From positions 541,714 through 605,713 of the forward strand of contig WELA01006130.1 in assembly GCA_009602735.1 (NCBI GenBank): DNA of 64,000 bases, written 5' to 3'. The notes below the pieces were generated by a model. It was not told where the DNA came from and searched no databases. It was given only the letters and a program-made list of their open reading frames with translations. This document shows positions 13,081-22,479 of the stretch, piece after piece. Position numbers and translations under genes: made by a program. How positions within the stretch are numbered: position 1 is the stretch's first letter; each line of letters starts with the position of its first letter. The stretch comes from Mesotaenium endlicherianum. Taxonomy: Eukaryota; Streptophyta; Zygnematophyceae; Zygnematales; Mesotaeniaceae.

Positions 13081-13110
13081 TACTAACTTGTGCCCTGGTT
13101 ACATGTGCAG
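13081..13110 (+). promoter_or_regulatory. Candidate branch point and 3' splice site before A1 ORF3
   Basis: TACTAAC (13081-13087), the ideal branch-point sequence, is followed 23 bases later by GTGCAG ending at 13110, directly before the GATG of ORF3. A2 shows the same order at the same place (CACTAAC at 27519-27525, GAGCAG ending 27549, then GATG). Conservation of position suggests ORF3 is made from a spliced subgenomic RNA, as env-like genes in some gypsy elements are. This is inference from motifs only. Confidence 0.5.
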
Positions 13111-13111
13111 G

Positions 13112-13403
13112 ATGGCGCCCACCACACAAAAGGAGGACAGAAAGCGCAAGGCAGAAGAAGCCAGGAGGACAATGGAGCAATACCAGAAGGAGCTGGCGGC
13201 GACGTCCCTCACCAGAAGAGAACAAGAAAGGGTCCGCAAACAACAAGAGGCGGCAGAAGAGGCACAGAGGAAGAAGGATCAGGAAGCAGAAAACCTCAGG
13301 AAGGCTGAGGAGGAGAGACAGAAGAAACAGCAAGAAGAAGCGGCAGCGGCAGAAGAGGAGAAAAGAAGAAAGATCGAAGCGGACAGACAGAAGAGCTTGG
13401 CCA
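13112..13403 (+). pseudogene. A1 ORF3, coiled-coil extra gene (5' part only)
   Basis: Begins MAPTTQKEDRKRKAEEARR and is a nearly pure Lys/Glu/Gln/Ala-rich coiled coil. The corresponding A2 gene at 27551 starts MTQKSELKRKRRAEEAHAEY and has a long further domain after its coiled coil. Here only the coiled-coil part is present before B resumes at 13404. I do not recognise the family. It sits where retroviruses carry env, but no signal peptide or membrane segment is visible. Confidence 0.6.
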
Positions 13404-13463
13404 CTCCGCAGGACTCAACTTTCTGCTCTCATATGCCACAGGCTGCAATCCTTTGCCCTGGTC

Positions 13464-15017
13464 CTAGAAAAGAATGGCTCCCACTGCAAAATTTGATGCG
13501 TCCGTGATGATGGTGAAAGGAAGCTCTGGACTTGCAATTGCCAACACAGGTGCCTGTGTCATCAGCTCCTTAATTTTCTCAAAGGCTTGCTGCTCCTTGT
13601 CACCCCATAGCCACTTCTCCTGCCTCTTCAACATGTCCGTCAGTGGTGCACACACCTTGGCAAATCCTTCAATGAAACGTCGATAAGAATTCGCCATGCC
13701 GAGGAAACTCCTGAGTTGATGAATATCAGCAGGCACCGGCCAATCTCTAACTGCTTGCACCTTCTTCTGCTCCACCTTGACTCCTTCAGCTCCCACTATG
13801 TGTCCAAGAAACTCGACTTCCTACTATGTGTCCAAGTAGGGTCTGAAGATACTATTCATGAGTCCCATGAATGTAGCAGGTGCATTAGTCAACCCAGAAG
13901 GTATGACTGTGAACTCGAACAAACCATAGCGAGTTCTGAAAGCAGTCTTCTGAACATCTCCTTCCGCAATTTGTACCTGGTGATAGCCACTCCTCAAATT
14001 GATCTTCGAGAAATACTTCGCCCCGACAAGCCTGTCAATCAACTCGTCCACTCGTGGAAGTGGGTACCTGTTCTTGATGGTGACTTTGTTCAGAGCCCGG
14101 TAGTCAACACACATCCTCATAGTCCCATTATTCTTCTTCACAAATAAGATTGGCGCTGCAAATGGAGATTCTCTGGGTCGGATGAATCCCTTCTCCAACA
14201 ACTCTGTCAGCTGCTTCTTCAACTCGTCCAACTCCGCAAACGATTGTCGATAGGCGGGTCTTACTGGTGGCTTGCTCATTGGTTCCAACTCGATCTTGTG
14301 CTCCATAGCTCTCTGTGGAGGTAATCCTGCAGGTAGCTCCTCAGGAAATACGCACTTGAACTCCTCCAACAGCGCCTTAATTTGGGCAGGCATCTCAGCA
14401 GGCTCCTTCTCTTGAGCAGTTGGGCTCTGCTCCTTCTGAGCAAGGGGTTCAGACACCACTACTTGCTCCTCCGACGATGTACATTCGCCCAGGCTGTTAG
14501 GATTCATGCTTGCTCCATCTGATGAACTGGCCAGGGCCACCGAAACAAGGTACATCTCCTTCACCTGATTCGCCCTGCTTTGCTTCTTACCTTGTAGGCT
14601 CAACAGAAGACAGTTACTTGTGGTCGTATCTACCTCCACCTGTTTCGCTGTCTCTATTCGACCATCACGCCCTTAGACTTTCACTTGTCCTGTGCTCTAG
14701 TGCACTTGAGTATTGGCTTTTCTCAGCCATGGTCGGCCCAATATCACCTCATGGTGACCTAACTTTGCCTGCTCCATAACTTCAGTACTCTGGTGCCCTG
14801 CTACTTCCACGTGAATAGCTTCCGTAGGTGCACCACACTTGAGTTTCTGCCCATTTGCCAAAATTGCCTCCTTAGGCTCATAATGCTTCTGCACAGGGAT
14901 TCGCCATTGTTTCACCAGCTTCTTTGTGCACAAAATTTGCACTTGCGCCACTGTCGACCATACACTTCGCCTAGTTGCTGTCGACCACTCCTTCCACAAT
15001 GATAGGCTTGTCAACAT
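13464..15017 (-). pseudogene. pol: B pol, 5' part: protease, reverse transcriptase, RNase H start
   Basis: The minus strand shows a protease-like part (HHEVILGRPWLRKA), reverse transcriptase ([44 protein letters not shown]) and the start of RNase H (TIITDASNFAVGAILF). It closely resembles the intact B2 pol at 59894-63559. It is broken and continues on the other side of the A1 insert. Confidence 0.85.
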
Positions 15018-15101
15018 CTTGTCCTTCGCTTCTCGGCAGGCTCCTGGAAATAACCTCCTTGTGAGTTCTTGTCTTCACGCCAGTAGACACCCCAGAACGA
15101 C

Positions 15102-16132
15102 TTACTGGCGTCCTCCTTTGTCCTGCTGTTGAGGTTGCTTCGCCTTCACGTAACAGTCTCGAGCCAGATGTCCAAGCTTGCCGCAATTATAGCAGGGTCC
15201 TCTCGGCTTGAGATTATGCTGCCTGCGCTGGTACTGCACAAGTCCCAACTCCATAGGTACTGGGCCTTGTCCACTTGTGCTTGGTGCTTGAGATCCAAAG
15301 TGTCGATATTTTCCAAAGTTGTGGCTGCCCCACTGCCTCTGACTATACTCCACAGCGTCGACCCTCGTTGCCAATGCCATCATTTCTCCAAGACTGGTAG
15401 GGTCCTTGAGCGCCACTTCCTTGGCCACAGTTGGCTTGAGTCCCCTCTTGAACTTGTCCATCATCTCCGACTCGTGCATGGATGGACATTGAAGCACCAG
15501 CTCGTTGAAGCGCGATACATACTCTTGAACGCTTGCTCGTTGACGAAGGCGCACCAATAGATCTCGAGCGGTAGCCTCGGGTGCAATAGGGTGAAATTGC
15601 CTCTTCAAGCCTTCAAAGAGCTGATCAACAGTAGCAGGAACTCCAGACAGCTGCTCTTCTCGTTCATACCAAGCTCCAGCACTCTTCTGCAGCAAAGTTA
15701 TGACAAAGGCAACTTGCTTGTCGGGCGTGAGCGCAGAGTACTCCATAAATTTCTTCACTCCAAAAATCCATTGATGAACAGTCGGCGATCCACGCTCTCC
15801 AATATAAACTTCAGGCTTAGACGCACGACTCCTGATGCGGGTGGAATAACTGGTTGCACCACTGGGTTAACATGAATCGATGGCACAACAGGTGCAGGTG
15901 CCGAACTCGTCGAAGCGGCGTTCCCCATAACAACTCGCACAATTCTCTCCACCTCCGCGCGCATATTTTGTTGAAATTGGGTGTAGACTTCTCCTCCAAT
16001 TGCATTTGCCATTCGCCTTAGCATCGCCTGCATCTCTTGTTGCTCTCTGGTCATTGTTGGTGCTGCCTGCTGCCCCGTGCGCTCAACATGCTCGACATGT
16101 TTGCCTCCTCCAGCTGCCGGCTGCGACTCCAT
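15102..16132 (-). pseudogene. gag: B gag
   Basis: Reads from MESQPAAGGG, 24 bases downstream of the primer-binding site region on the minus strand. It has a capsid-like middle part (GAWYEREEQLSG, LKRQFHPIAPEA, VQEYVSRFNELVLQCP) and a CCHC knuckle CYNCGKLGHLARDC near the C-terminus. Related to the B2 gag. The frame is broken. Confidence 0.8.
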
Positions 16133-16155
16133 AATATAATATGCAAACTAGCCCA

Positions 16156-16167
16156 GCTCCGCTACCA
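16156..16167 (-). promoter_or_regulatory. B primer-binding site
   Basis: On the minus strand TGGTAGCGGAGC starts two bases after the LTR end. It differs from the plant initiator-Met site TGGTATCAGAGC at two positions. Confidence 0.65.
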
Positions 16168-16169
16168 GA

Positions 16170-16913
16170 TGAAAGGGGCAGAGTGCCCTAGTGGAAGCGT
16201 AGTGACTCACGAGGAACAAAGCTAGTTGCAATCATACTCAAGGGTGCATCGGCATATTGCTAAGAAAGCTTAGGAAAATTACTTGACATTTTGAGTGGGA
16301 AGAAATTGCTCACAAATGATGTAGGATGAAAGGCCTTGTCATTACAAACTCGTAGAAATTTACAGAAGTGAAAATTGATAAGAAACAAAGAAGTTATGCC
16401 TATTTATAATTTTCTGCCTAAGTGCTCCTCCCTAGGAGGAAGCTACGGATTTTCCTAAGTGTTCGTCAAATCGTCCCTTCCAGAATATTTGTGAGTAAGC
16501 CAGATCAGTCTAATCTGACGTGTCGGGCCAAATTGACGTCCACATACATGCATCGACATTACTAGAATATTCTATCTTAGACGCGCTAGGCTAAACCGAA
16601 ACTTCTAGGTAAATCGACCTAGTCGGCACTCCGCGTCAGCCGAACTTACGTGAAGGTTTGAGTTCACACTAACGGGCCAGATCGCTCGACGCTGTCGGTC
16701 AATCCAACGGTCGCGCTCACCGCGAATTAAGGACAGTCGTCAATCGACCTCAAAACTAATTAAACTTCGGAAATCCGTAACTCTCTCAATACTTGACCAA
16801 ATTTGATGAACTTTATATCGAAATGATTTCAAAAATGCACTCTAAACTTCTATACAATCAAGACATACTTTCATGAAACCCAAAAATGCACTTTATAAAC
16901 CTATGACCTTACA
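16170..16913 (-). repeat. B 5' LTR
   Basis: 744 bases, paired with 4292-5035. Read on the minus strand it runs TGTAAGGTCATAGG to CTGCCCCTTTCA and holds a TATAAATA box. Followed by the target duplication CGTAG at 16914-16918. Confidence 0.9.
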
Positions 16914-16954
16914 CGTAGAGCTTCGTTTTGTACGTCAACCTCGACTCAATAAAT

Positions 16955-17055
16955 CATGACAGCTGTCGTGCGGTAGGAGGTCGGGTGCGTATTATCAACA
17001 CAAGCAATGCATTATAAGCAAGCAGGATTTGCTATAATGAAGTCTATAATACATG
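16955..17055. repeat. LTR-LTR-like junction and second 92-base LTR-end unit
   Basis: At 16955-16969 stands CATGACAGCTGTCGT: the G1 LTR edge ATGACA, two bases GC, then TGTCGTGCGG opening a 92-base unit (16964-17055) that repeats the other LTR edge at 3430-3521. The same 15 bases recur at 2601-2615, at the start of the right LTR of T1. Two LTR ends facing each other with two bases between is the form of a two-LTR circle junction. Confidence 0.55.
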
Positions 17056-17160
17056 TGGCTTTATAGCCAGAAGACAATCAAGCGTCAAATGTTTTCATTC
17101 CCTCCCCATCTCTCAGCCACCAGCTGATGGGTTGTGATCGCTGTCTAAAGCTAAAGCAGT

Positions 17161-17295
17161 GCAGTTGCTACAGAATAGTCGCCAGCTGGCACGCGGGCCA
17201 GCGGTGGGTCAAGGCAACCGATGTGGAAGCCGAGGTTGCAGCTGTCGCAGAGCAGCATCTTGGCCTCCTGGCTGGGGCTGTGGCAGATCTGGCAT
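17161..17295 (-). pseudogene. G1 PHD-finger-coding stretch after integrase
   Basis: The minus strand encodes CQICHSPSQEAKMLLCDSC, then NLGFHIGCLDPPLARVP and a final CSNC. This gives the C4HC3 ligand pattern of a PHD finger together with its typical LLCDxCxxGFHxxCLxPPL core. PHD fingers bind histone H3 tails. It lies where chromoviruses carry a chromodomain, at the integrase C-terminus, so it may play the same targeting part. That role is inference. The surrounding coding region is broken. Confidence 0.75.
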
Positions 17296-17361
17296 GCCCA
17301 ATCCTTGGGTGGCCGTGCGTCACGGGGTCTTTGTGAAGACGGCCATCTGCGCCTTCCAGCT

Positions 17362-18336
17362 CTAGAATTCCTGACGCCAAGACACGCCTGACGCGTAGGA
17401 TGACGTGCGAGCTGCTGGTGTCGAGGGTGTTTTTCGTCTAGCGTCGCAGGTACACAAAGTCACCAGCAAGAACTGCAACAGTCGCGGACGGTAGTCTCCT
17501 CCACGAGTCATGGCATACCTCAGTGTGTCGCGGTGCTGAGCAATAGTGAGGTTGTCCATGGCCATGGGCATCAGACGCTGAAAGAGCTGTGCTCGCTGCT
17601 TGATAAGAGCGCTCCACGTCTTGGGACTGTCCAAGTCCAAAACGTTCTCGGCCACAGTCCTGGCTGCTGCGGGCAGGACTGGCTGTTGGCCATAGAGAAG
17701 GAAGTAGGGAGAATGCGAGGCCAAGGAGGCCTGCTTACCAAACCTGTACCCCATAGCCAACTATGGGAAGGCGTCGTCCCAGTGGATGTTGTCGTGGGCT
17801 AGGCAGTTTTTCCGCAGCCCAAGCTTGACGGTCTGCACCATGCGCTCTACGAGGTCGTCAGCCTGGGGATGGTCGCGGGAGGTGGTGCGGTGGTCGATCA
17901 TCGAACGCTCTAGCAGCTTCTGAAAGCTGCCCTGGAACTCCTTGCCTTGGTCAGTGAGCACCTCAGCGCAGCCGCCAAAGCGGCTAAGGACGTGATCAAG
18001 GAAAGCCTGGGCAATCCCCTCACTGGCCTTGCTAGGCAACGGCACAAGCTCGATCCACTTGGACATGTGCTCAATCATCACCAAGACATAGAGGTTGCCT
18101 CGGCGAGACTTGGGCAGCTCCCCAGCCAAGTCAAGCGACCACCTGTAGAACAGCCCTTGAATAGGGAGAGGGCTGAGAGCGACGGTGCGGGCTGTGAAGC
18201 TCGAGCGCACCCGGTCGCAAAGTGTGCAGCTGCTGACGACGTCGGCGACGACCTTAGTCATGCCGTGCCACCAGTACTCAGCCTGGAGGAGGCTGAGAGT
18301 GCGCTTAACACCGAAGTGTCCAAGCGTCTCGTGCAC
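17362..18336 (-). pseudogene. pol: G1 integrase
   Basis: Starts with the HHCC zinc finger (HETLGHFGVKRT and CTLCDRV). The catalytic core shows the first Asp in WSLDLAGELP, the second in EVLTDQGKEF and the Glu in DDLVERMVQTVK. A C-terminal region with YGQQPVLP follows and leads into the PHD-coding stretch. The core is unlike the A, B and C integrases, so G belongs to a separate gypsy branch. Broken. Confidence 0.8.
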
Positions 18337-18339
18337 ACG

Positions 18340-20130
18340 TCACACCAGCCGGCTGCGTATAGCGGGCTCAGGGACCACCAGGACAGAGCCGTCCGCCATC
18401 ACTTGCCGCATGCGCCCCTCCATGAAGACGAAGTCCCGGCTACGCTTGAGGACGCGATTACGCTCGCGCGCACTAATGCCTGGGACCAACTCCTTGGCCG
18501 TGACGTACTGCAGCACCAGGGCGTCATCCCACACGTCCTCGAGCCCGCGTTGCCAGCTGTCCTGCTCCTCAGCTGCTGCCAAGGCCAGTCGTCGAGTGGT
18601 GACAGTCACCATGTTTAGGCTAGTGAGCCCTGCGGGCCGCACGTAGCCGTCAACGGTGGGCCAGGAATGCCGCCGCGTGCCAGGCCACTGGCTCAACCTC
18701 ATCGTGGCGGGCTACCGTGATGTCTTGCGAAGAGGGCAGTGGATTGCGGCTGAGGCCGTCAGCGTCCAGGTTTGTTGACCCGAGACGATGGTGCACGTCG
18801 AAGGTGTACTCTTGCAAGATGAGCGCCCACCGTGCGTACTTGCCTGTCAGGCGCTCCGACGTCATGAGCCACTTGAGTGGCTGATGGTCGATGACCAAGC
18901 GAAAGTGGGTGACGTAGAGATAGTGCTTGAAATGCACAATCGCCCACACCGCTGCTAGGCACTCTCCCTCATAGGAGCCGTAGTTGCCCTCAACACGGTT
19001 GTTGCTGCGGCTGGCGTACGCCACCACATGCTCAAAGCCGTCATGCTCCTTCACCAGCACTGCTCCAAGCCCTGCCTGCGACCAGTCGGTGTGGAGGATC
19101 AAGGGCTTCTGATAGTCGGGCCGCCGTAGTACTAGGGCGCTCACCAACAGCTCCTTGAGCTTGTCAAACGCCGCCTGCTGCTCTGGTCCCCATACGTAGG
19201 CAACGCCCTTGCGTAGCAAGTCGTTGAGCGGCTTGGCCAGCTCGCTGAACTCTGGCACAAAACGACGATAGAAGTTGGCGATGCCAAGGAAGGCCCTCAA
19301 CAGCGAGAGGTTGGTTGGCGGCGGGATGCCCGTGATTGCCGAGATATTGGCCAGCTGAGGAGCCAAACCATTGGAAGACAGAAGATGCCCGAGGTACTCC
19401 ACCTCCCGGGTCCCAAAGGTGCACTTGCCTGGACAACACTTGAGCCCAACGGCCTCCAAGCGGTCCAGGACTGTAGTGATATGCGCCACGTGCTCATCAA
19501 ACGTCTCACTGAAGACGAGTACGTCATCGATGTAGCACCGGGCAAAGGAGAGCCCTGCCAGCTCCTTATCCATGACCCGCTGGAAGGTGGCAGGGGCGTT
19601 CTTCAAGCCGAAGGGCATAACCCTCCCCTCGTAGAGACGCTGCGATCCCCAAATAGCCGTCTTATGCTGGTCCTTCTCCGCAATGGGTATCTGGTTGAAG
19701 CCCTGCCTCAAATCCAACACCGAGAATCAAGTACAAGCGCCGATGTCGTCGAAGATCTTGTCAGGGGTCGGCATAGGGTATCTGTCTTGCTCAGTGACCT
19801 CGTTAAGCTTACGGTAGTCACCGCACATCCTCTTCTCAGACCAATTGCCTGAGGCGTCCTTCTTAGCTGGCATGACTGTGGCCGCAGCGTAGGTGGAGGC
19901 AGACTCACGAATGAGCTGACACTCCTCTAGCTTGCCTGTCTGCGTGCTGATCAGGTCGTCCTCAAAGCGGCTGTAGCGATAGCGCTTCTGGAAGATGGGC
20001 ACGTCTGTCTGGAGGGGTATCCTCATAGGGTCGCCTGTGTAGCGCCCAAGATCGTGCATGCCGCTGGCAAAGCTGGCACTGTGCCGTGCATCCAGCAATG
20101 CCGTCAGCTGAGCAGCCTGTGCCTCAGTGG
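18340..20130 (-). pseudogene. pol: G1 reverse transcriptase and RNase H
   Basis: The reverse transcriptase has MCGDYRKLNEVTEQDRYPMP, VLDLRQGFNQIPI, MPFGLKNAPATFQ and the active site CYIDDVLVFS. RNase H has LILHTDWSQAGLGAVL, YEGECLAAVWAI and IDHQPLKWL, ending LDADGLSRNP. It is preceded by an Ala/Pro/Gln-rich linker (about 20130-20430) that separates it from the methyltransferase. Broken in a few places. Confidence 0.85.
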
Positions 20131-20593
20131 GAGTCACCCCCAGCTTCCAAGTAGGGACAGCTGGTGGTGGCTTCTGCGTTGCAGCTGGCGCCTCCTGCCC
20201 TGCTGCTGGCATGATCTGTGGGGCTGCAGGCGTCACCTGTCCTGCAGCTGGCTGCGCTCGGCCTGCCTTGGGTGCCTCCTCCTCAACAACTGCTGCCAGC
20301 TGCGCTGCACCACCTGTCGGTGGCTGAGAACTTGAAAAAAGAAGTGGGGAGCGAAACTCCTTGGGTCGCTGTGAGGACTCCTGTCTCCTTCTTCCCCCCC
20401 CCAGCAAACCAGAACTAGGACCAGGATGCGGCGCAGACGGCTGTTGGGAAGCCGGACCCTTGCGCTGGGAATGCCAGGTCGTACCAGGCGGGGCGCGGCC
20501 GTCGCCGTTGAAATCTCGGTTCATGGCGTTTTGAGACTGACCCATCTCAGGATGACGAGCCTGGGCGTAAAGGGGAGTCAGGGCCTGTGTCTG

Positions 20594-21838
20594 CAGGATA
20601 AGCCACGTCAAGACGTTGGCCTCGATAGCTTGGCCAAGGAGACGCACGCGGTTGACCTTGGTGATGCCGTCCACCTATGTGAGGTGCGGAGGGAAGCCCA
20701 TTGCACGCTCCATCTCCACGGCACGGGGCCGCTGGAACATGCCGGTCTCGAGGTCGATGATCATGCCGCGCTGGTCGCCCACGTAGGCCGCGCTGTCGTA
20801 GCGACTCACAAATGTAGGAAGCGCCCTCGTGACGTCGTGGAGAACCTCACACTGGGCGTAAGAAGAATGCGGAAGGGCTATCACGCGCTGGGCCAGGCGC
20901 GCCACGTCGAGGATGGAGTCAACGTTGCGCGTGTGGCGCGGATGTGCGGCCGCCAATGCCTCAAGCGTGCCTGGCATGGCCAGGTTGGTGAAGTAAGCAC
21001 GCACACAATGCGCAAAGGAACCGATCTGGGCGGCGTCGGTGACAGCTTCACGACCAACGTAGCTGCTGCAGAGGGAAAAGTCGGCGGTGACGTTGGGCCG
21101 AGAATCGTGGCGGACAGCCACATTCTCCAATACCCAGGCGAGCGTATGCGGCGGCTGGCGGTCTTCAACCATGTTGAGGACGCGGAGCAGGTGCCAAAAC
21201 AAGGCCGTACGCGGGTCACCGAGCGCGCCCCGTCCCGCAATGGAGAAGCCCTGGCACTCCCAGCCAGCAATGATGAGGTCGATGGGCCCAAGGCGCGTGA
21301 TGTGCTCGGCTGTAATGTCGCGGATGTCCATGGGCCAGTCAGTCTGGGCGCGATCGAAGGTATGCTCAAGGAAGAGGTCCGGGAAACGCTCGTGGCACAA
21401 GGCCATCTGCCTGCGGGCGACTTGCTGCGCCTCGCCATCAGGGTCCACGTAGACGTACCAACGTACGGGGATGCCAGTCTGCAGGGTGGCCAGCAACCTT
21501 GTCGCAATGCCGGCGAAGAGCTCAACAAAGACAATGCCGCCGGGACGCTCGTCAAGCTGTGTGGTGTAGATAGGCGTAGGAAGGGGGCGACAGCCCAGGG
21601 CGGGATCTCCCGCTTGCGCTGACGGTGGGTAGGAGCGCAGCAGACTGTGCTGATGGGACGCCATGCGGAGGGCCGCCACCGCGAGCTTTGCGTAGTGGCG
21701 AGTAAGTCGAGGAATGAGCTCGAGCAGCGGCTGCGGGCGAGTCGTACAAGAACGCGCCTGATAAGTGCGCCAGCGCGCACGCGCGTCCCGCAATGCCTCC
21801 TCGGGCACTGGGCGGGCCATAGCCTGCGCGTCGCGCAT
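20594..21838 (-). pseudogene. G1 C5 cytosine DNA methyltransferase domain
   Basis: Would transfer a methyl group from S-adenosylmethionine to cytosine in DNA. Visible motifs: I, VFVELFAGIATRLLATLQTG (AdoMet binding); the acidic VYVDPDG; IV, LIIAGWECQGFSIAGRG with the catalytic Cys; the following LGDPRTALFWHLLRVL; VI, AWVLENVAVRHD; VIII-like, VRAYFTNLAMPG; IX-like, VEMERAMGFPPHLT; X, VRLLGQAIEANVLTWLI. The full set in the normal order fills about 400 codons, a complete catalytic domain. The layout of motifs VIII and IX resembles the DNMT3/DRM side of the family more than DNMT1. It lies in the same strand and apparent polyprotein as the reverse transcriptase, upstream of it. The reading frame is not whole. 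Confidence 0.88.
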
Positions 21839-22466
21839 TGACTGCAGCTGCCACCGGTCCCTTGTCCTGTATTTGGCGTGGTGTGAAGCGGCGTGGGCCA
21901 GCTGCTCTGTGGCGGTGCGCTGGGGCAGCTGGGATGCTGATCAGAGTATGAACGCTGACGCTCGCCAAGATGCGCCTGGATGGGCACTGTGCAGACGGAG
22001 CGCTCGTCTCAATGTGCCGCCTGTCGAGGACGGACGAGCTGACGTGGGGCGAGTTGGACTTGCGGGCGCACCGAGAAAGAGATGCGAGTCGGACGCGCTC
22101 CCGCTGGCTGCGCTGCACGAGCCCTGCGCGTGTGGTGGGCGCATGAGGATGATGGTCGCGGGGGCGCGTAACGGTGAGGGCCACCTTATGAGGAGGTGAC
22201 CCAGACGGCCCGTCGCCGGCTATGTGGCTGCGCGGGACGGCGGCAGGCCAGCTTGGCGGCGTTTGGTTTAATGCGTGGGCTGCAGTGGTGGAGGAAGATT
22301 GTGCGTCATGCTTGCGGGTGCGGAGATTGCGCGAACCGTCATACGGCGGTGTGACTGAGCGCGGGTGCGTCTCGTGCAAAGGAGTGACCTCTCTCTCCTC
22401 ACAAAGAGGAGTGACTTCTCGTGCGTCCCTATGAGTGTTGCGCAGAGGCGTGACCTCGCGGGCATG
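21839..22466 (-). pseudogene. G1 region before methyltransferase, REVTP repeats
   Basis: Minus-strand coding tract with three or four copies of a short unit, REVTPLRNTHRDA, REVTPLCEE, REVTPLHETHP. The same unit (RAREVTPIREHTRHA) closes the G3 coding region at about 58110, which ties the two elements to one family. A helical, Arg/Ala-rich stretch then leads into the methyltransferase. No known domain. A B-family LTR edge abuts it at 22466. Confidence 0.6.
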
Positions 22467-22479
22467 GAAAGGGGCAGAG

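Larger units (their letters stand above)
6801..13403 (+). mobile_element. A1: Ty3/gypsy chromovirus inside B, left LTR only
   Basis: The left LTR (6801-7546), primer site, gag, pol with chromodomain and the start of an extra gene (ORF3) lie in order on the plus strand. The right edge at 13403 lies in ORF3 and no right LTR is present. The four bases CTCC occur on both sides (6797-6800 and 13404-13407), and the B sequence on either side otherwise meets without loss. The gag and pol frames look whole. Closest relative in the window is A2 (22480-30032). Confidence 0.85.
4292..16913 (-). mobile_element. B: Ty3/gypsy chromovirus, complete ends, split by A
   Basis: LTRs of 744 bases lie at 4292-5035 and 16170-16913; both run TG to CA (read as TGTAAGG to CCCTTTCA on the minus strand). 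The target duplication is CGTAG on both sides. A polypurine tract adjoins the left LTR at about 5036-5052. By eye the LTRs differ at roughly 29 positions, about 4 percent. Gag, protease, reverse transcriptase, RNase H, integrase and chromodomain can all be recognised. Leaving out the A insert (6801-13403) the element is about 6.0 kb. The coding part is broken in several places. Confidence 0.9.
3430..22466 (-). mobile_element. G1: Ty3/gypsy-type element with DNA methyltransferase and PHD finger
   Basis: On the minus strand this element reads methyltransferase, reverse transcriptase, RNase H, integrase, PHD finger and 3' LTR. The LTR runs from TGTCGTACGG at 3430 to ATCATGACA ending at 16961, but a B element with target duplication CGTAG (4287-4291 and 16914-16918) sits in it; without B the LTR is about 905 bases. 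The gag and protease part is not present here, because the sequence meets a B-family LTR edge at 22466. G2 and G3 share its LTR sequence and its REVTP-repeat coding tract. It is broken, with a handful of breaks. Its interior is much richer in G+C and CpG than the A and B elements. Confidence 0.8.

Noticed and set aside
20426-21622. 398-codon plus-strand frame opposite the methyltransferase
   Set aside because: It is the reverse reading of the methyltransferase, which has a full set of motifs on the minus strand.
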